64,000 nt of DNA from positions 62,001-126,000 of the forward strand of contig CAYFIB010000003.1 of NCBI GenBank assembly GCA_964342855.1. Direction: 5' to 3'. Every line of letters begins with the position of its first letter. The first letter of the stretch is position 1. The notes beneath the pieces were generated by a model, which was given only the letters and a program-made list of their open reading frames with translations, was not told where the DNA came from and ran no database searches. This DNA is from JBCBJX01 sp964342855. Lineage in GTDB: Bacteria > Pseudomonadota > Alphaproteobacteria > Caulobacterales > Parvularculaceae. Below, one piece after another: positions 33,777 to 41,985 of this stretch. The position numbers and the translations under genes were made by a program.

Positions 33777-34331
33777 ATGAATAATCAATTTTGGTATATC
33801 GCCGTTGAAAAATTTGGACCGGAAAAGGGTGATGAGTGGAACGACTATATTCAGTGGTCTGGCCTGCATCATTTGATTGAGTTAGTTTCATTAGATTATC
33901 AATTGTGTCCACCTATACTAGATAAAACGAAAATTGAATATTGGCCATACATTGTCAATTCGGATTTACTTCTTCATTATTTTACAGACTTGAATTTCTT
34001 ACGTTCAGAGTTAAAAAAATCTGAAAAAAGAAACTACAGCCTACTTTCTGTTATCCGAAACCCGTACCAGACAAACTTCAAAGCCATCGAAACAAACAAT
34101 TTTTGCTTTCTTGGGTTTGATTTGGTCGAGCATGATTCCGGGATCAGTGCGCTCTCGAACTGCGGCGGATGGCCGGAACTGGATAATGCCAAATTGTCCA
34201 ATTGCGGACTGATGACTAATTATCAGCATGCGAAGTTATTACAAAATGAGCTGAAATGCAATTATCCTCAAGAACCGCACGCCAATTGTGATATTTGGGC
34301 CATCGCACGCGAACAAACGGTGCCGTCGTGA
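33777..34331 (+). CDS. AT-rich orphan protein of unknown function
   Basis: 184 residues from ATG 33777; an in-frame TTG at 33753 is possible. No family recognised. Aromatic- and Asn-rich (NNQFWYIAVEKFG, WNDYIQWSGLHHLIELVSLD, YIVNSDLLLHYFTDLNFL), which suggests a soluble compact domain. Its strong AT bias against GC-rich neighbours points to acquisition. It lies alone between the acyl-CoA ligase and convergent ttcA. Confidence 0.6.
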   Translation: MNNQFWYIAVEKFGPEKGDEWNDYIQWSGLHHLIELVSLDYQLCPPILDKTKIEYWPYIVNSDLLLHYFTDLNFLRSELKKSEKRNYSLLSVIRNPYQTNFKAIETNNFCFLGFDLVEHDSGISALSNCGGWPELDNAKLSNCGLMTNYQHAKLLQNELKCNYPQEPHANCDIWAIAREQTVPS

Positions 34332-34365
34332 ACCGTCGTTCCACAGCGGCATCGCGATTCTCGCT

Positions 34366-35256
34366 TTAGCCACCCGGCCTTAAACCAACAAAATCAAACA
34401 GCTTCGGGTCCGCGAGATGGCTCGGCCGCGCGTGCGTCAGAGCGCGGAACATGGTCTGGCGGACGCCGGGGCGCTTTTTCTCCCACTCATCCAGCATCGC
34501 CTTCACGCCCATGCGCTGCAGGCCTTCCTGCGAGCCGCAGAGGGTGCACGGAATGATGGGGAACTGCATGAGGCGAGCGAATTTCGCGCAGTCCTCCTCC
34601 GCCACGTACGCTAGGGGGCGGAGCGCGAGAAGATCGCCCTCGTCGTTCACCAGCTTCGGCGGCATGGTCGCGAGGCGCCCCCCATGCATGAGCGACATGA
34701 AGAACGTCTCGAGCAGATCGTCCCGATGGTGACCGAGCACGACCGCCTCGCACCCCTCCTCCCGCGCCACGCGATAGAGAATACCGCGACGCAGACGCGA
34801 GCAGAGGGAGCAATAGGTTTTGTTCTCCGGCACCTTGTCGGTGACGATGGAATAGGTGTCCTCGGTGATGATCCGGTGAGGGACCTCGATCGACGAGAGA
34901 TAATCCGGCAGCGTCTCTTTCGGGAAGCCGGGCTGCCCCTGATCGAGATTGCAGGCGAGCAGCTCCACCGGCAGCGCGCCCTGCCATTGCAGGTCGAGAA
35001 GGCTCGCGAGCAGGGTGTAGCTGTCTTTCCCGCCGGACAGGCAGACGAGCCATTTCGCAGGCTTCTCCCGCCCCTCCGTCGTGCGCGCGGCGGGCGGCAG
35101 CATGCCGTAGGTCTCGATCGCCTCACGCGTCTGGCGAACGATGCGCTTGCGAAGCTTGCGGAAGGCGAGGCTGTCCGGCGCGTTCGCGAAAACGCGCGGG
35201 CCCCCGGCCGTCGCTTCAGGTTCGATTTCTTTTTCGTCGTACATGGGCGCCAGCAT
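34366..35256 (-). CDS. ttcA: tRNA 2-thiocytidine synthetase TtcA
   Basis: 296 residues. Thiolates C32 of several tRNAs using an iron-sulfur cluster. ATP-binding PP-loop SGGKDS at 74-79; cysteine pairs C149xxC152 (YCSLCSRLRRG) and C237xxC240 (IPCTLCGSQ) match the two CxxC motifs of TtcA. VVLGHHRDDLLETFFMSLMHGG is the family block. The tRNAs in this window have C32 (loop CTGCTAA), a plausible substrate feature. Single gene. Confidence 0.94.
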   Translation of the reverse strand: MLAPMYDEKEIEPEATAGGPRVFANAPDSLAFRKLRKRIVRQTREAIETYGMLPPAARTTEGREKPAKWLVCLSGGKDSYTLLASLLDLQWQGALPVELLACNLDQGQPGFPKETLPDYLSSIEVPHRIITEDTYSIVTDKVPENKTYCSLCSRLRRGILYRVAREEGCEAVVLGHHRDDLLETFFMSLMHGGRLATMPPKLVNDEGDLLALRPLAYVAEEDCAKFARLMQFPIIPCTLCGSQEGLQRMGVKAMLDEWEKKRPGVRQTMFRALTHARPSHLADPKLFDFVGLRPGG

Positions 35257-35287
35257 ACGCGGCGCGCGGCGCGCTTAGAAGCGCGAA

Positions 35288-35315
35288 CGCCCCTCCGCCG
35301 GTCGGCGAAGGGGCG
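35288..35315 (-). terminator. GC-rich hairpin downstream of the EF-hand gene
   Basis: CGCCCCTCCGCCG and CGGCGAAGGGGCG pair around a GT loop, 28-55 bases past the EF-hand stop and 31 bases before the ttcA start. No U-run follows, so it may be a processing or pause hairpin rather than a strong intrinsic terminator. Confidence 0.4.
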
Positions 35316-35342
35316 CGGGGCGTTTCAATGGAGAGGGGCGCG

Positions 35343-35855
35343 TCAGCCCGTCTTGCTCATCTGCGCGGCGATGATGGCGCGCGAGAGGCGGATATACTCG
35401 GCTTCGGAGATCTTCTCGTCCGCGTTCGTATCCGCGCGCTTGATCTCGTCTTCCTTCACGGTCGGGCCGGCCATGGCGGCCTCGTCCATGGAGAGATCGC
35501 CGGATTGATCGACGTCAGCTTCGGCGAACTGCAGCGGCTTTTCGCGGGTCAGCGCGGCGACGACGGTCTCATACTCCGGCTTTTCAAGAGCGCCGGATTC
35601 ATCGGTGTCATAAGCCGTGTACGCTTTCTCCGTGAGATCCGGCTCGACGGCGCGGGTCTCCTCCAGCGTCAGGTCGCCGGATTTGTCCGTATCGACCTTC
35701 TCGAATTTCGGCTTCTCCTGATCCGGCAGAATTTTCTCGATGATGTTCTCGCCGTCCTTTTCCTGCGGAACGGCGGCGCTGACGGCCAGCGCGGACGCGC
35801 CGACGAGCGCGAGAGCGGAAACGGCGGTGATGGCGGTCTTGGCGGTCGTAGTCAT
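35343..35855 (-). CDS. Secreted calmodulin-like EF-hand protein
   Basis: 170 residues. Signal peptide about 1-28 (ALALVGASALAVSAA). Four calcium-loop candidates: DTDKSGDLTLEE (55-66), DTDESGALEKPE (83-94), DVDQSGDLSMDE (113-124) and the weaker DTNADEKISEAE. Loops 1-3 have acids at positions 1, 3 and 12; the fourth has Asn at 3 and lacks the Gly at 6. The protein is very acidic. A periplasmic or secreted calcium-binding buffer or sensor is likely; the partner is unknown. Confidence 0.85.
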   Translation of the reverse strand: MTTTAKTAITAVSALALVGASALAVSAAVPQEKDGENIIEKILPDQEKPKFEKVDTDKSGDLTLEETRAVEPDLTEKAYTAYDTDESGALEKPEYETVVAALTREKPLQFAEADVDQSGDLSMDEAAMAGPTVKEDEIKRADTNADEKISEAEYIRLSRAIIAAQMSKTG

Positions 35856-36020
35856 GATTTCCAGTCCTTTCGACTTCCACTGACACGCCGCCGCGGCTTT
35901 GTCCGTAGACGTTGAACTGCGGCGACGATCAACAGTTAGTCACGGGATCGGGAAACCGTAGGACGCTCGCGGGAAGTTTTCGGGACCTTTTCAAGACGAC
36001 CCTCCCCACCTTCGCCGCAT

Positions 36021-36674
36021 TCAGCAGCTGAGCGGCGAGGCCTCGATATATCCGAGCTTGCGCTGGAAATGGACGAGCGGCGGGGTCTTCTTTGAGCCGT
36101 CTTCCAGAATGATCGACGGGAACTGAATATCTAGCGCCGGAACCTTGTTCGGCCAGTCGCCGGGCGTCGTTTTTATGTCAGCGATGGCGATATCGCGCCC
36201 GAAGAAGGTGGTGCGATAGTAGGGCCCCGTCCGCGGCGCCTGCGCGCGGGTCGGCTGCGGCTCCTCGGCCAGCACCGCGCCGTCCTCCGGGAAGCGGCGG
36301 CGGACTTCATAGTCGCCGTCGTCGCCGCCGACGAAATCGATCCGCGCCCGGTCGGTTGCGAAGACGAAGGGCTGATCGGAGAAGTAGACGGCGTTCACGG
36401 ACGGCCCGTCCACCAGGTTCACCCACGCCTCGAAGCGAAAGACAGGCTCCGTAGAGACCGTCGCCTGCGCCGGGCGGTCCTTCGGACGGTCGCCCATGCC
36501 GGACCCGAAAACGAGCAGATTGCCGGAGCCGAAGCCGTAGCAGTCCGGCCGAAGGATCGTCTCGGCCGAGACGGTCTCGAACGGCCCGTCGACGGACGGC
36601 TTGTAGAAAGGTTGCGGGCTGACGCAGGCGGACGCGCTGATGGCGACCGCGAGGGCGGCGAAGAGGGGACGCAT
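36021..36674 (-). CDS. Lipoprotein of unknown function
   Basis: 217 residues. Signal MRPLFAALAVAISASAC with lipobox ASAC, lipidated Cys17. The mature part is beta-rich (LLVFGSGMGDRPKDRP, VFRFEAWVNLVDG, PYYRTTFFGRDIAIADIKTT) and ends in a Cys. No domain recognised. Upstream of it, 61 bases away on the same strand, is the alcohol dehydrogenase; cotranscription is possible. Confidence 0.72.
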   Translation of the reverse strand: MRPLFAALAVAISASACVSPQPFYKPSVDGPFETVSAETILRPDCYGFGSGNLLVFGSGMGDRPKDRPAQATVSTEPVFRFEAWVNLVDGPSVNAVYFSDQPFVFATDRARIDFVGGDDGDYEVRRRFPEDGAVLAEEPQPTRAQAPRTGPYYRTTFFGRDIAIADIKTTPGDWPNKVPALDIQFPSIILEDGSKKTPPLVHFQRKLGYIEASPLSC

Positions 36675-36735
36675 GCGGGTTCTCCCAGTTGCGATGGCCC
36701 CGCCGCTTTACCATGCTTCGCGCGCTCGATTTGGG

Positions 36736-37743
36736 CTATTTCGCGACGTCGAACACCGCGCGATAGCGGATCTTGTTCTCGTGCATGCGCGCGAGCACGT
36801 CGTTCACGGCGCTGAGGGGATAGTCCTCCCGCGTCGGCTTCACGCCGTTGCGCGCCGCGAACGCCAGCATCCGTTGCAGCGCCATGGGCGAGCCGATGGG
36901 CGAGCCGGACACGGAGCGCCGACCATTGACCAAGCTTCCCGGCGCGATCTCCGCGTTCGCGCCCGGCTGACCGACGAAGCAGAGATTGCCCGTCGGCCGC
37001 AGGGTCGCGATGTAATGGCGCCAGTTGAGCGGCGCGGAGACGGTGGAGAGCACCATGTCGAAGCGCCCGCGGCAGACTTTCAGCGCGCCCTCCTCCTTTG
37101 TCGCGACAAAATGGTGCGCGCCCATGGCGCGAGCCTCGGCCTCCTTGTCGGCGGTGGAGGAGAGCGCCGTCACCTCGCAGCCCATGGCGCTCGCGAACTG
37201 GATCGCCATATGGCCGAGCCCGCCGACGCCGAGAACGGCGACATGGCTCGTCGGACGGATGTTGAATTCCATCAATGGGCTGAAGACGGTGATGCCGCCG
37301 CACATGAGCGGCCCCGCATCCTCGCTCGCCATCCCGTCCGGGATCGGCACGGCGAAGCGCTCGTCGACGCGCAGGGCCTCCGCCCAGCCGCCGGCGCCGT
37401 GCACGATGGTTCCCTTCTGGGAGAGGCAGAGCTGCTCCTCCCCCGTCCGGCACCATTCGCACGCCCCGCACGAGCCAGACTGCCAACCGACGCCGACCCG
37501 CGTCCCGACTTTCAGCGTCGCCGCCGAACCCGCCGCGACGACCTCGCCCACCGCCTCATGCCCCGGCACCAACGGATAGGAGGAGACGCCCCACTCATTG
37601 TGGACCATCGAATAATCCGAATGGCAGAGCCCGCAATGGGTGACGGCGATCTCGACATCGCGCTCGCCGAGCGGCTCTGGTTCGTATTCGAAGGGTTCCA
37701 GCGGGGCGCCCTGTTCAAGGGCGGCGTAGGCTTTGATTGGCAC
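36736..37743 (-). CDS. Zinc-dependent NADP alcohol dehydrogenase (cinnamyl/YahK type)
   Basis: 335 residues. Medium-chain dehydrogenase that reduces aldehydes. Catalytic zinc ligands C37 (THCGLCHSD), H62-E63 (PGHEAVGEV) and the Cys in PLMCGGITVFSPL (near 147). Structural zinc cysteines in GSCGACEWCRTGEEQLC (about 90-106). Rossmann motif VLGVGGLGHMAIQFA (about 170-184), followed by SSTADKEAEA consistent with NADPH preference. Lies next to repeat A. Confidence 0.92.
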   Translation of the reverse strand: MPIKAYAALEQGAPLEPFEYEPEPLGERDVEIAVTHCGLCHSDYSMVHNEWGVSSYPLVPGHEAVGEVVAAGSAATLKVGTRVGVGWQSGSCGACEWCRTGEEQLCLSQKGTIVHGAGGWAEALRVDERFAVPIPDGMASEDAGPLMCGGITVFSPLMEFNIRPTSHVAVLGVGGLGHMAIQFASAMGCEVTALSSTADKEAEARAMGAHHFVATKEEGALKVCRGRFDMVLSTVSAPLNWRHYIATLRPTGNLCFVGQPGANAEIAPGSLVNGRRSVSGSPIGSPMALQRMLAFAARNGVKPTREDYPLSAVNDVLARMHENKIRYRAVFDVAK

Positions 37744-37832
37744 GGGCGGTCTCCGGTTTTTATTGAGGTTAGGCCGGTTTCACGCGGCGCCCAACTGCCG
37801 GCGTCTGACTAGCGGAAAGGTCCGGTGCTACG

Positions 37833-37901
37833 TCCCACGGTCGAGCCGTGGGAGACGCTTCTCTCAATCTCCGTTCCCCACGGCTTGACCGTGGGGCCCA
37901 A
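37833..37901. repeat. Palindromic repeat family A, inverted pair (copy 2), left of GIY-YIG gene
   Basis: TCCCACGGTCGAGCCGTGGG (37833-37852) and CCCCACGGCTTGACCGTGGG (37877-37896) are each nearly perfect palindromes. They sit between the alcohol dehydrogenase start and the GIY-YIG pseudogene 3' end. Confidence 0.8.
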
Positions 37902-37928
37902 CTCGAAAACGCGCCCAGCAACCGACGC

Positions 37929-38221
37929 TCAAAACCGAAGCGAGAGATCATCCCAATCCGGATTGCTCTCTTCGATAAGCGTGATCTTCCACGCCCGGGA
38001 CCATGTCTTCAGCCGCAGCTCCCGGTGCGCCGCGAGGCTCATCTCCTCATAGGCTCATACCAGACCAGCCGCGTACAGCCGTATTTCGCGGTGAACGCGG
38101 ACCCCGCGCCAGATTTTTGCTGCTCGATGCGCGCAAGAAGATCGGAGGTCGACCCCGTGTAAATCGCCCCGTTCTTCCGGTTCGCCATGATGTAGGCGGC
38201 GATTAAGTCGAAGCGCGCCAC
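37929..38221 (-). pseudogene. GIY-YIG endonuclease-like protein, one-base frameshift
   Basis: Frame 1 (ATG 38221 to 38039) reads YIMANRKNGAIYTGSTSDLL then FTAKYGCTRLVWYEP, the GIY-YIG core of small YhbQ-like nucleases. It then meets TGA after PMRR. Dropping one base near 38050 restores YEEMSLAAHRELRLKTWSRA, WKITLIEESNPDWDDLSLRF and a natural stop at 37929, giving the full family length (about 97 residues). The lesion is one missing base. It is flanked on both sides by repeat A pairs. Either decay or a sequencing error. Confidence 0.8.
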
Positions 38222-38253
38222 GTCCCCTCCGATTTCGCCGAAGGTTCAGGAGA

Positions 38254-38350
38254 TGGGTCCCACGGTCAAGCCGTGGGAAGCGCCCCGTTTAGATCCCGCT
38301 CCCACGGCCTTTTCCAATTCCCGTTCCCCACGGCTTGACCGTGGGGTCCA
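38254..38350. repeat. Palindromic repeat family A, inverted pair (copy 3), right of GIY-YIG gene
   Basis: GGTCCCACGGTCAAGCCGTG (38256-38275) and CCCCACGGCTTGACCGTGGG (38327-38346), with a partial third unit CTCCCACGGCC (38299-38309) between them. It ends 27 bases before the gatB stop. Confidence 0.8.
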
Positions 38351-38376
38351 TCACGGAAACGCGCGGAGAGCGCGGA

Positions 38377-39885
38377 CTACTCCACCCCCAGCTTCGCCTT
38401 CAAAATCTCGTTCACCGCCGCCGGGTTCGCCTTGCCGCCGGTGGCTTTCATCACTTGGCCGACGAACCAGCCGAAGGTTTTCGGCTTTTCTTTCAGCTGT
38501 TCGACCTGTTTCGGGTTGGCGGCGATGATCTCGTCGATGGCGGCCTCGATGGCGCCGGTATCGGTCACCTGTTTGAGGCCGCGTTCTTCGACGATGACGC
38601 CGGGATCTTGCCGCGTCTCCAGCATGATGGCGAAGACGTCCTTGGCGATCCGTCCCGAGATGGTGTCGTTCCTGATCAAGTCGATGAGTTCGCCGAGCTG
38701 CGACGCCGAGACCGGGCTTTCGCCGATCTCCAGGCCTTCCTTGTTCAAAACGCCGAAGAGCTCCGTCGTCACCCAGTTGGCGGCGAGCTTGCCGTCGCGG
38801 CCTTTCGCGACCTCCTCGAAGAAATCCGCCTTCTCCTTCTCGGCGGCGAGGACGGCGGCGTCATAAGCGGAGAGGCCGTAGTCCTTCTCGAAGCGGTGCT
38901 TCTTCTCATCCGGCAATTCCGGAAGCGTCGCGCGGATCTCCTCGATCCATTTCGGATCGAGCTCGAGCGGCAACAGGTCCGGGTCCGGAAAATAGCGGTA
39001 GTCGTGAGCGTCTTCCTTCGAGCGCATGGTGCGCGTCTCGCCCGTCTTCACGTCGAAGAGGCGCGTCTCCTGATCGATGACGCCGCCCGCCTCCAGCACC
39101 TCGATCTGCCGGCGCGCTTCATAATCGATCACCTGACGAACATAGCGGATGGAGTTGACGTTCTTCGTCTCCGTCCGGGTGCCGAGGAAGGAGAAGTCGC
39201 CCGTCTCCTGAAACTTCGCATAGTTGCCCGCGCGGCAGACGGAGACGTTCACGTCCGCCCGCATGGAGCCCTGCTCCATATTGCCGTCGCAGGTGCCGAG
39301 ATAGCGGACGATCGTGCGGATCTTGGAGAAATAGGCCGCTCCCTCTTCCGCGGAACGCATGTGCGGCTTGGAGACGATCTCCATCAGCGCGACGCCGGAG
39401 CGGTTGAGGTCGACATAGGATTCGTTCGGCGCGAGATCGTGGATCGACTTGCCCGCGTCCTGTTCGAGGTGCAGCCGCTCGATCCCGACACGAATGGTCT
39501 CCCCGCCGTCCAGCTCCACCTCGATCTCGCCTTCGCCGACGATCGGGTCCTTGTACTGGGAGATCTGATAGCCCTGGGGAAGGTCCGGGTAGAAATAGTT
39601 CTTCCGGTCGAAGCGCGACCATTCGTTGATCTTCGCGTTGAGGCCGAGCCCCGTGCGGATCGCCTGCTCCACGCAATAGCGGTTGATCACGGGCAGCATC
39701 CCCGGCATGGCCGCATCGACGAGGGAGACGTGCTCGTTCGGGCCGGCGCCGTATTCGGCGCTCGCGCCGGAGAAGAGCTTCGCCTGCGAGGACACCTGTG
39801 CGTGGACTTCGAGGCCGACGACGACCTCCCAGTCGCCGGTTGCGCCTTGCAGCAGTTTTGCGGGTCGCTCGAGGGTTTCGCTCAT
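38377..39885 (-). CDS. gatB: Aspartyl/glutamyl-tRNA(Asn/Gln) amidotransferase subunit B
   Basis: 502 residues from ATG 39885; the longer frame to 39975 lacks homology. With GatA and GatC it converts Glu-tRNA-Gln (and Asp-tRNA-Asn). The kinase-like cradle domain opens with WEVVVGLEVHAQVSSQAKLFSG and has NYFYPDLPQGYQISQYK, LEQDAGKSIHD and DLNRSGVALMEIVS. The C-terminal YqeY-like tRNA-binding domain ends in KTFGWFVGQVMKATGGKANP. gatCA lies 8 kb away, so the operon is split. Confidence 0.95.
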   Translation of the reverse strand: MSETLERPAKLLQGATGDWEVVVGLEVHAQVSSQAKLFSGASAEYGAGPNEHVSLVDAAMPGMLPVINRYCVEQAIRTGLGLNAKINEWSRFDRKNYFYPDLPQGYQISQYKDPIVGEGEIEVELDGGETIRVGIERLHLEQDAGKSIHDLAPNESYVDLNRSGVALMEIVSKPHMRSAEEGAAYFSKIRTIVRYLGTCDGNMEQGSMRADVNVSVCRAGNYAKFQETGDFSFLGTRTETKNVNSIRYVRQVIDYEARRQIEVLEAGGVIDQETRLFDVKTGETRTMRSKEDAHDYRYFPDPDLLPLELDPKWIEEIRATLPELPDEKKHRFEKDYGLSAYDAAVLAAEKEKADFFEEVAKGRDGKLAANWVTTELFGVLNKEGLEIGESPVSASQLGELIDLIRNDTISGRIAKDVFAIMLETRQDPGVIVEERGLKQVTDTGAIEAAIDEIIAANPKQVEQLKEKPKTFGWFVGQVMKATGGKANPAAVNEILKAKLGVE

Positions 39886-39998
39886 CTCGTCACTCCATCT
39901 CGGATGGACGGTGAAAGCATGGGCCGGGCGGCCGGGCAAGTTGGCTGCTTGCATCACGCACCGCGTAAGCGGCACCCTCGGAAAAACGGAGGAACACC

Positions 39999-40790
39999 AT
40001 GACGGATCTCGAAGGCAAGGCGGCGATCGTCACGGGCGGCGGCACGGGTCTCGGCGCGGCGACGGCGCGCGGGCTCGCCGCGCGCGGCGCGAACGTCGTC
40101 GTCAATTATTCGCGCAGCGCCGAGGCTGCCGAGGCGACCGCGGCGGCCTGCCGCGAGGCGGGCGTCGAGGCCGTGGCCGTTCAAGCCGACGTCGCCGTTG
40201 ACGCCGATTGCCGACGCCTCGTCGATGACGCCGTGCGCGCTTTCGGCCGGCTCGACATCCTCATCAACAACGCCGGGATCACAAAGCCGGCGGACCAGAC
40301 CGACCTCGACGCGCTCACGCCCGAAGACTTCGAACGGCTCTACCGGGTGAACCTCATCGCGCCTTATCTGATGACCCGAGCGGCCCGTTCGGCGCTGGAG
40401 GCATCCGGCGTCGGGTCCGTTGTCATGGTCTCGTCGGTTGCGGGCGTCACCGGCGTCGGCTCGTCCACGGCCTATGCGGCGACCAAAGGCGCGCTCAACA
40501 CCATGACGCTCTCCCTCGCCCGCTCCCTCGCCCCGAAAATCCGCGTCAACGCCGTCTGCCCGGGCTTCATCGAAAGCGGCTGGTTCACCAAATGGAACGG
40601 GGCGGAGACGGAGAAATTCCTCTCCGACGTCATGAAGGAGCAGACGCCGCTGAAAGCCGCCTCAACGCCGGAAGACATCGCCGGGACGATCCTCTTCCTC
40701 GCCTCCCCACAGTCCGCCCATATGACCGGCGAGCACCTGCTGATCGATGCGGGGATGCACCTCGGCTACGCGCCGCTGAAGGCGCGGTGA
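39999..40790 (+). CDS. Short-chain dehydrogenase/reductase
   Basis: 263 residues with GGAGG before ATG 39999. Cofactor motif TGGGTGLG (13-20), NNAGITKPA (about 88-96) and catalytic Ser/Tyr/Lys in MVSSVAGVTG and YAATKGALN (Tyr about 160, Lys about 164). Tail GEHLLIDAGMHLG is typical of 3-oxoacyl-ACP reductase-like SDRs. Substrate unknown. Divergent from gatB; followed by repeat B. Confidence 0.9.
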   Translation: MTDLEGKAAIVTGGGTGLGAATARGLAARGANVVVNYSRSAEAAEATAAACREAGVEAVAVQADVAVDADCRRLVDDAVRAFGRLDILINNAGITKPADQTDLDALTPEDFERLYRVNLIAPYLMTRAARSALEASGVGSVVMVSSVAGVTGVGSSTAYAATKGALNTMTLSLARSLAPKIRVNAVCPGFIESGWFTKWNGAETEKFLSDVMKEQTPLKAASTPEDIAGTILFLASPQSAHMTGEHLLIDAGMHLGYAPLKAR

Positions 40791-40801
40791 TCTCTCAAAA
40801 T

Positions 40802-40888
40802 CCGCTCATCCCGGTGGAAACCGGGATCTCCATCCGCATGTCGTGAGCGCGCCTTATGAGATCCCGGCTTTCGCCGGGATGAGCGGGT
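40802..40888. repeat. Palindromic repeat family B, inverted pair (copy 2)
   Basis: CCGCTCATCCCGG then AACCGGGATCTC (40802-40829) mirrors GAGATCCCGGCTTTCGCCGG then GATGAGCGGG (40858-40887). Begins 12 bases after the SDR stop; could end its transcript. Shares its right unit almost exactly with 491-520. Confidence 0.8.
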
Positions 40889-40923
40889 GTTAGGTTCGGC
40901 GCAGGACCCGGAGGAGACCCCCC

Positions 40924-41973
40924 ATGCGCGGAAAATTCCAGAACATCGTGGAGACCGTCGGCGACACGCCGATCGTGAAGATCAACCGTCTCGCGCCCGC
41001 GGGCGTTGAGATGTGGGCGAAAGTGGAGGCGTTCAATCCGCTGGGCTCGGTGAAGGACCGCCTCGCCATGGGGATCATCGAGGCGGCGGAGAAATCGGGC
41101 GAGTTGAAGCCCGGCCAGACCGTCATCGAAGCGACCTCGGGCAATACGGGCATCGGCCTCGCCATGGTGTGCGCGGCGAAGGGCTATCCCTTCGTCTCCG
41201 TCATGGTGGAGACGTTCTCCGTCGAACGCCGCAAGCTCATGCGCTTTCTCGGCGCCCAGGTGATCCTGACGCCGAAGGAGCTGAAGGGCACCGGCATGGT
41301 CGACAAGGTGAAGGAGCTCGCCGAGAAGAACGGCTGGTTCATGGCTCGCCAGTTCGAGAACCCGGCGAACCCCGACGTGCACGAACGGACGACGGCGCGC
41401 GAGATCATGGCCGCCTTCGAGGGCGAGAGGCTCGACTATTTCGTCACCGGCTTCGGCACCGGCGGCACCCTGACCGGCGTCGCCCGCGTGCTGCGCAAAG
41501 AACGCCCCGAGACGAAAATCATTGTGACCGAACCGGATGTCGCGGCCATGCTGTCCGACGGCTCCGCGCAGCCGCGCAACGCCGACGGCTCCCCCGCCGC
41601 CTCCCACCCGGCGTGGACGCCCCACCCTATTCAGGGCTGGAGCCCGGACTTCATCCCCGCGGTGACGCAGGAGGCGATCGACAAGGGCTATATCGACCGC
41701 ATCGTCCCGGTATCCGGCGCGGAATCTCTGGAAGCCTCCAAAGCGCTGGCGCAGAGCGAAGGGATCTTCTGCGGCATCTCCTGCGGCGCGACCTTCGCGG
41801 CTGCCCGGAAAGTCGCCGCCGAAGCCGAACCCGGCGCCCGCATTCTCTGCATGCTGCCGGACACCGGCGAGCGCTATCTCTCGACGCCCCTCTTCGGCGA
41901 CATCGAGGCGGAGATGACGGCGGAGGAATGGGAGATCGCGCGCTCTACGCCGACGGCGGTGCTGGCGGCGTAG
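40924..41973 (+). CDS. cysK: Cysteine synthase
   Basis: 349 residues with GGAGGAG before ATG 40924. PLP enzyme making cysteine from O-acetylserine and sulfide. Schiff-base Lys44 in NPLGSVKDR, substrate loop EATSGNTGIGLAM (about 68-80), phosphate-binding GFGTGGTLTG (about 178-187) and GISCGATFAA near 280. About 30 residues longer than E. coli CysK, with an insert RNADGSPAASHPAWTPHP before IQGW that is not in the standard family and a longer tail. Confidence 0.92.
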   Translation: MRGKFQNIVETVGDTPIVKINRLAPAGVEMWAKVEAFNPLGSVKDRLAMGIIEAAEKSGELKPGQTVIEATSGNTGIGLAMVCAAKGYPFVSVMVETFSVERRKLMRFLGAQVILTPKELKGTGMVDKVKELAEKNGWFMARQFENPANPDVHERTTAREIMAAFEGERLDYFVTGFGTGGTLTGVARVLRKERPETKIIVTEPDVAAMLSDGSAQPRNADGSPAASHPAWTPHPIQGWSPDFIPAVTQEAIDKGYIDRIVPVSGAESLEASKALAQSEGIFCGISCGATFAAARKVAAEAEPGARILCMLPDTGERYLSTPLFGDIEAEMTAEEWEIARSTPTAVLAA

Positions 41974-41985
41974 AAGACACTCGGG

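Noticed and set aside
38335..40002. Plus-strand 555-codon open frame opposite gatB
   Set aside because: Antisense shadow; gatB is full length and conserved on the minus strand.
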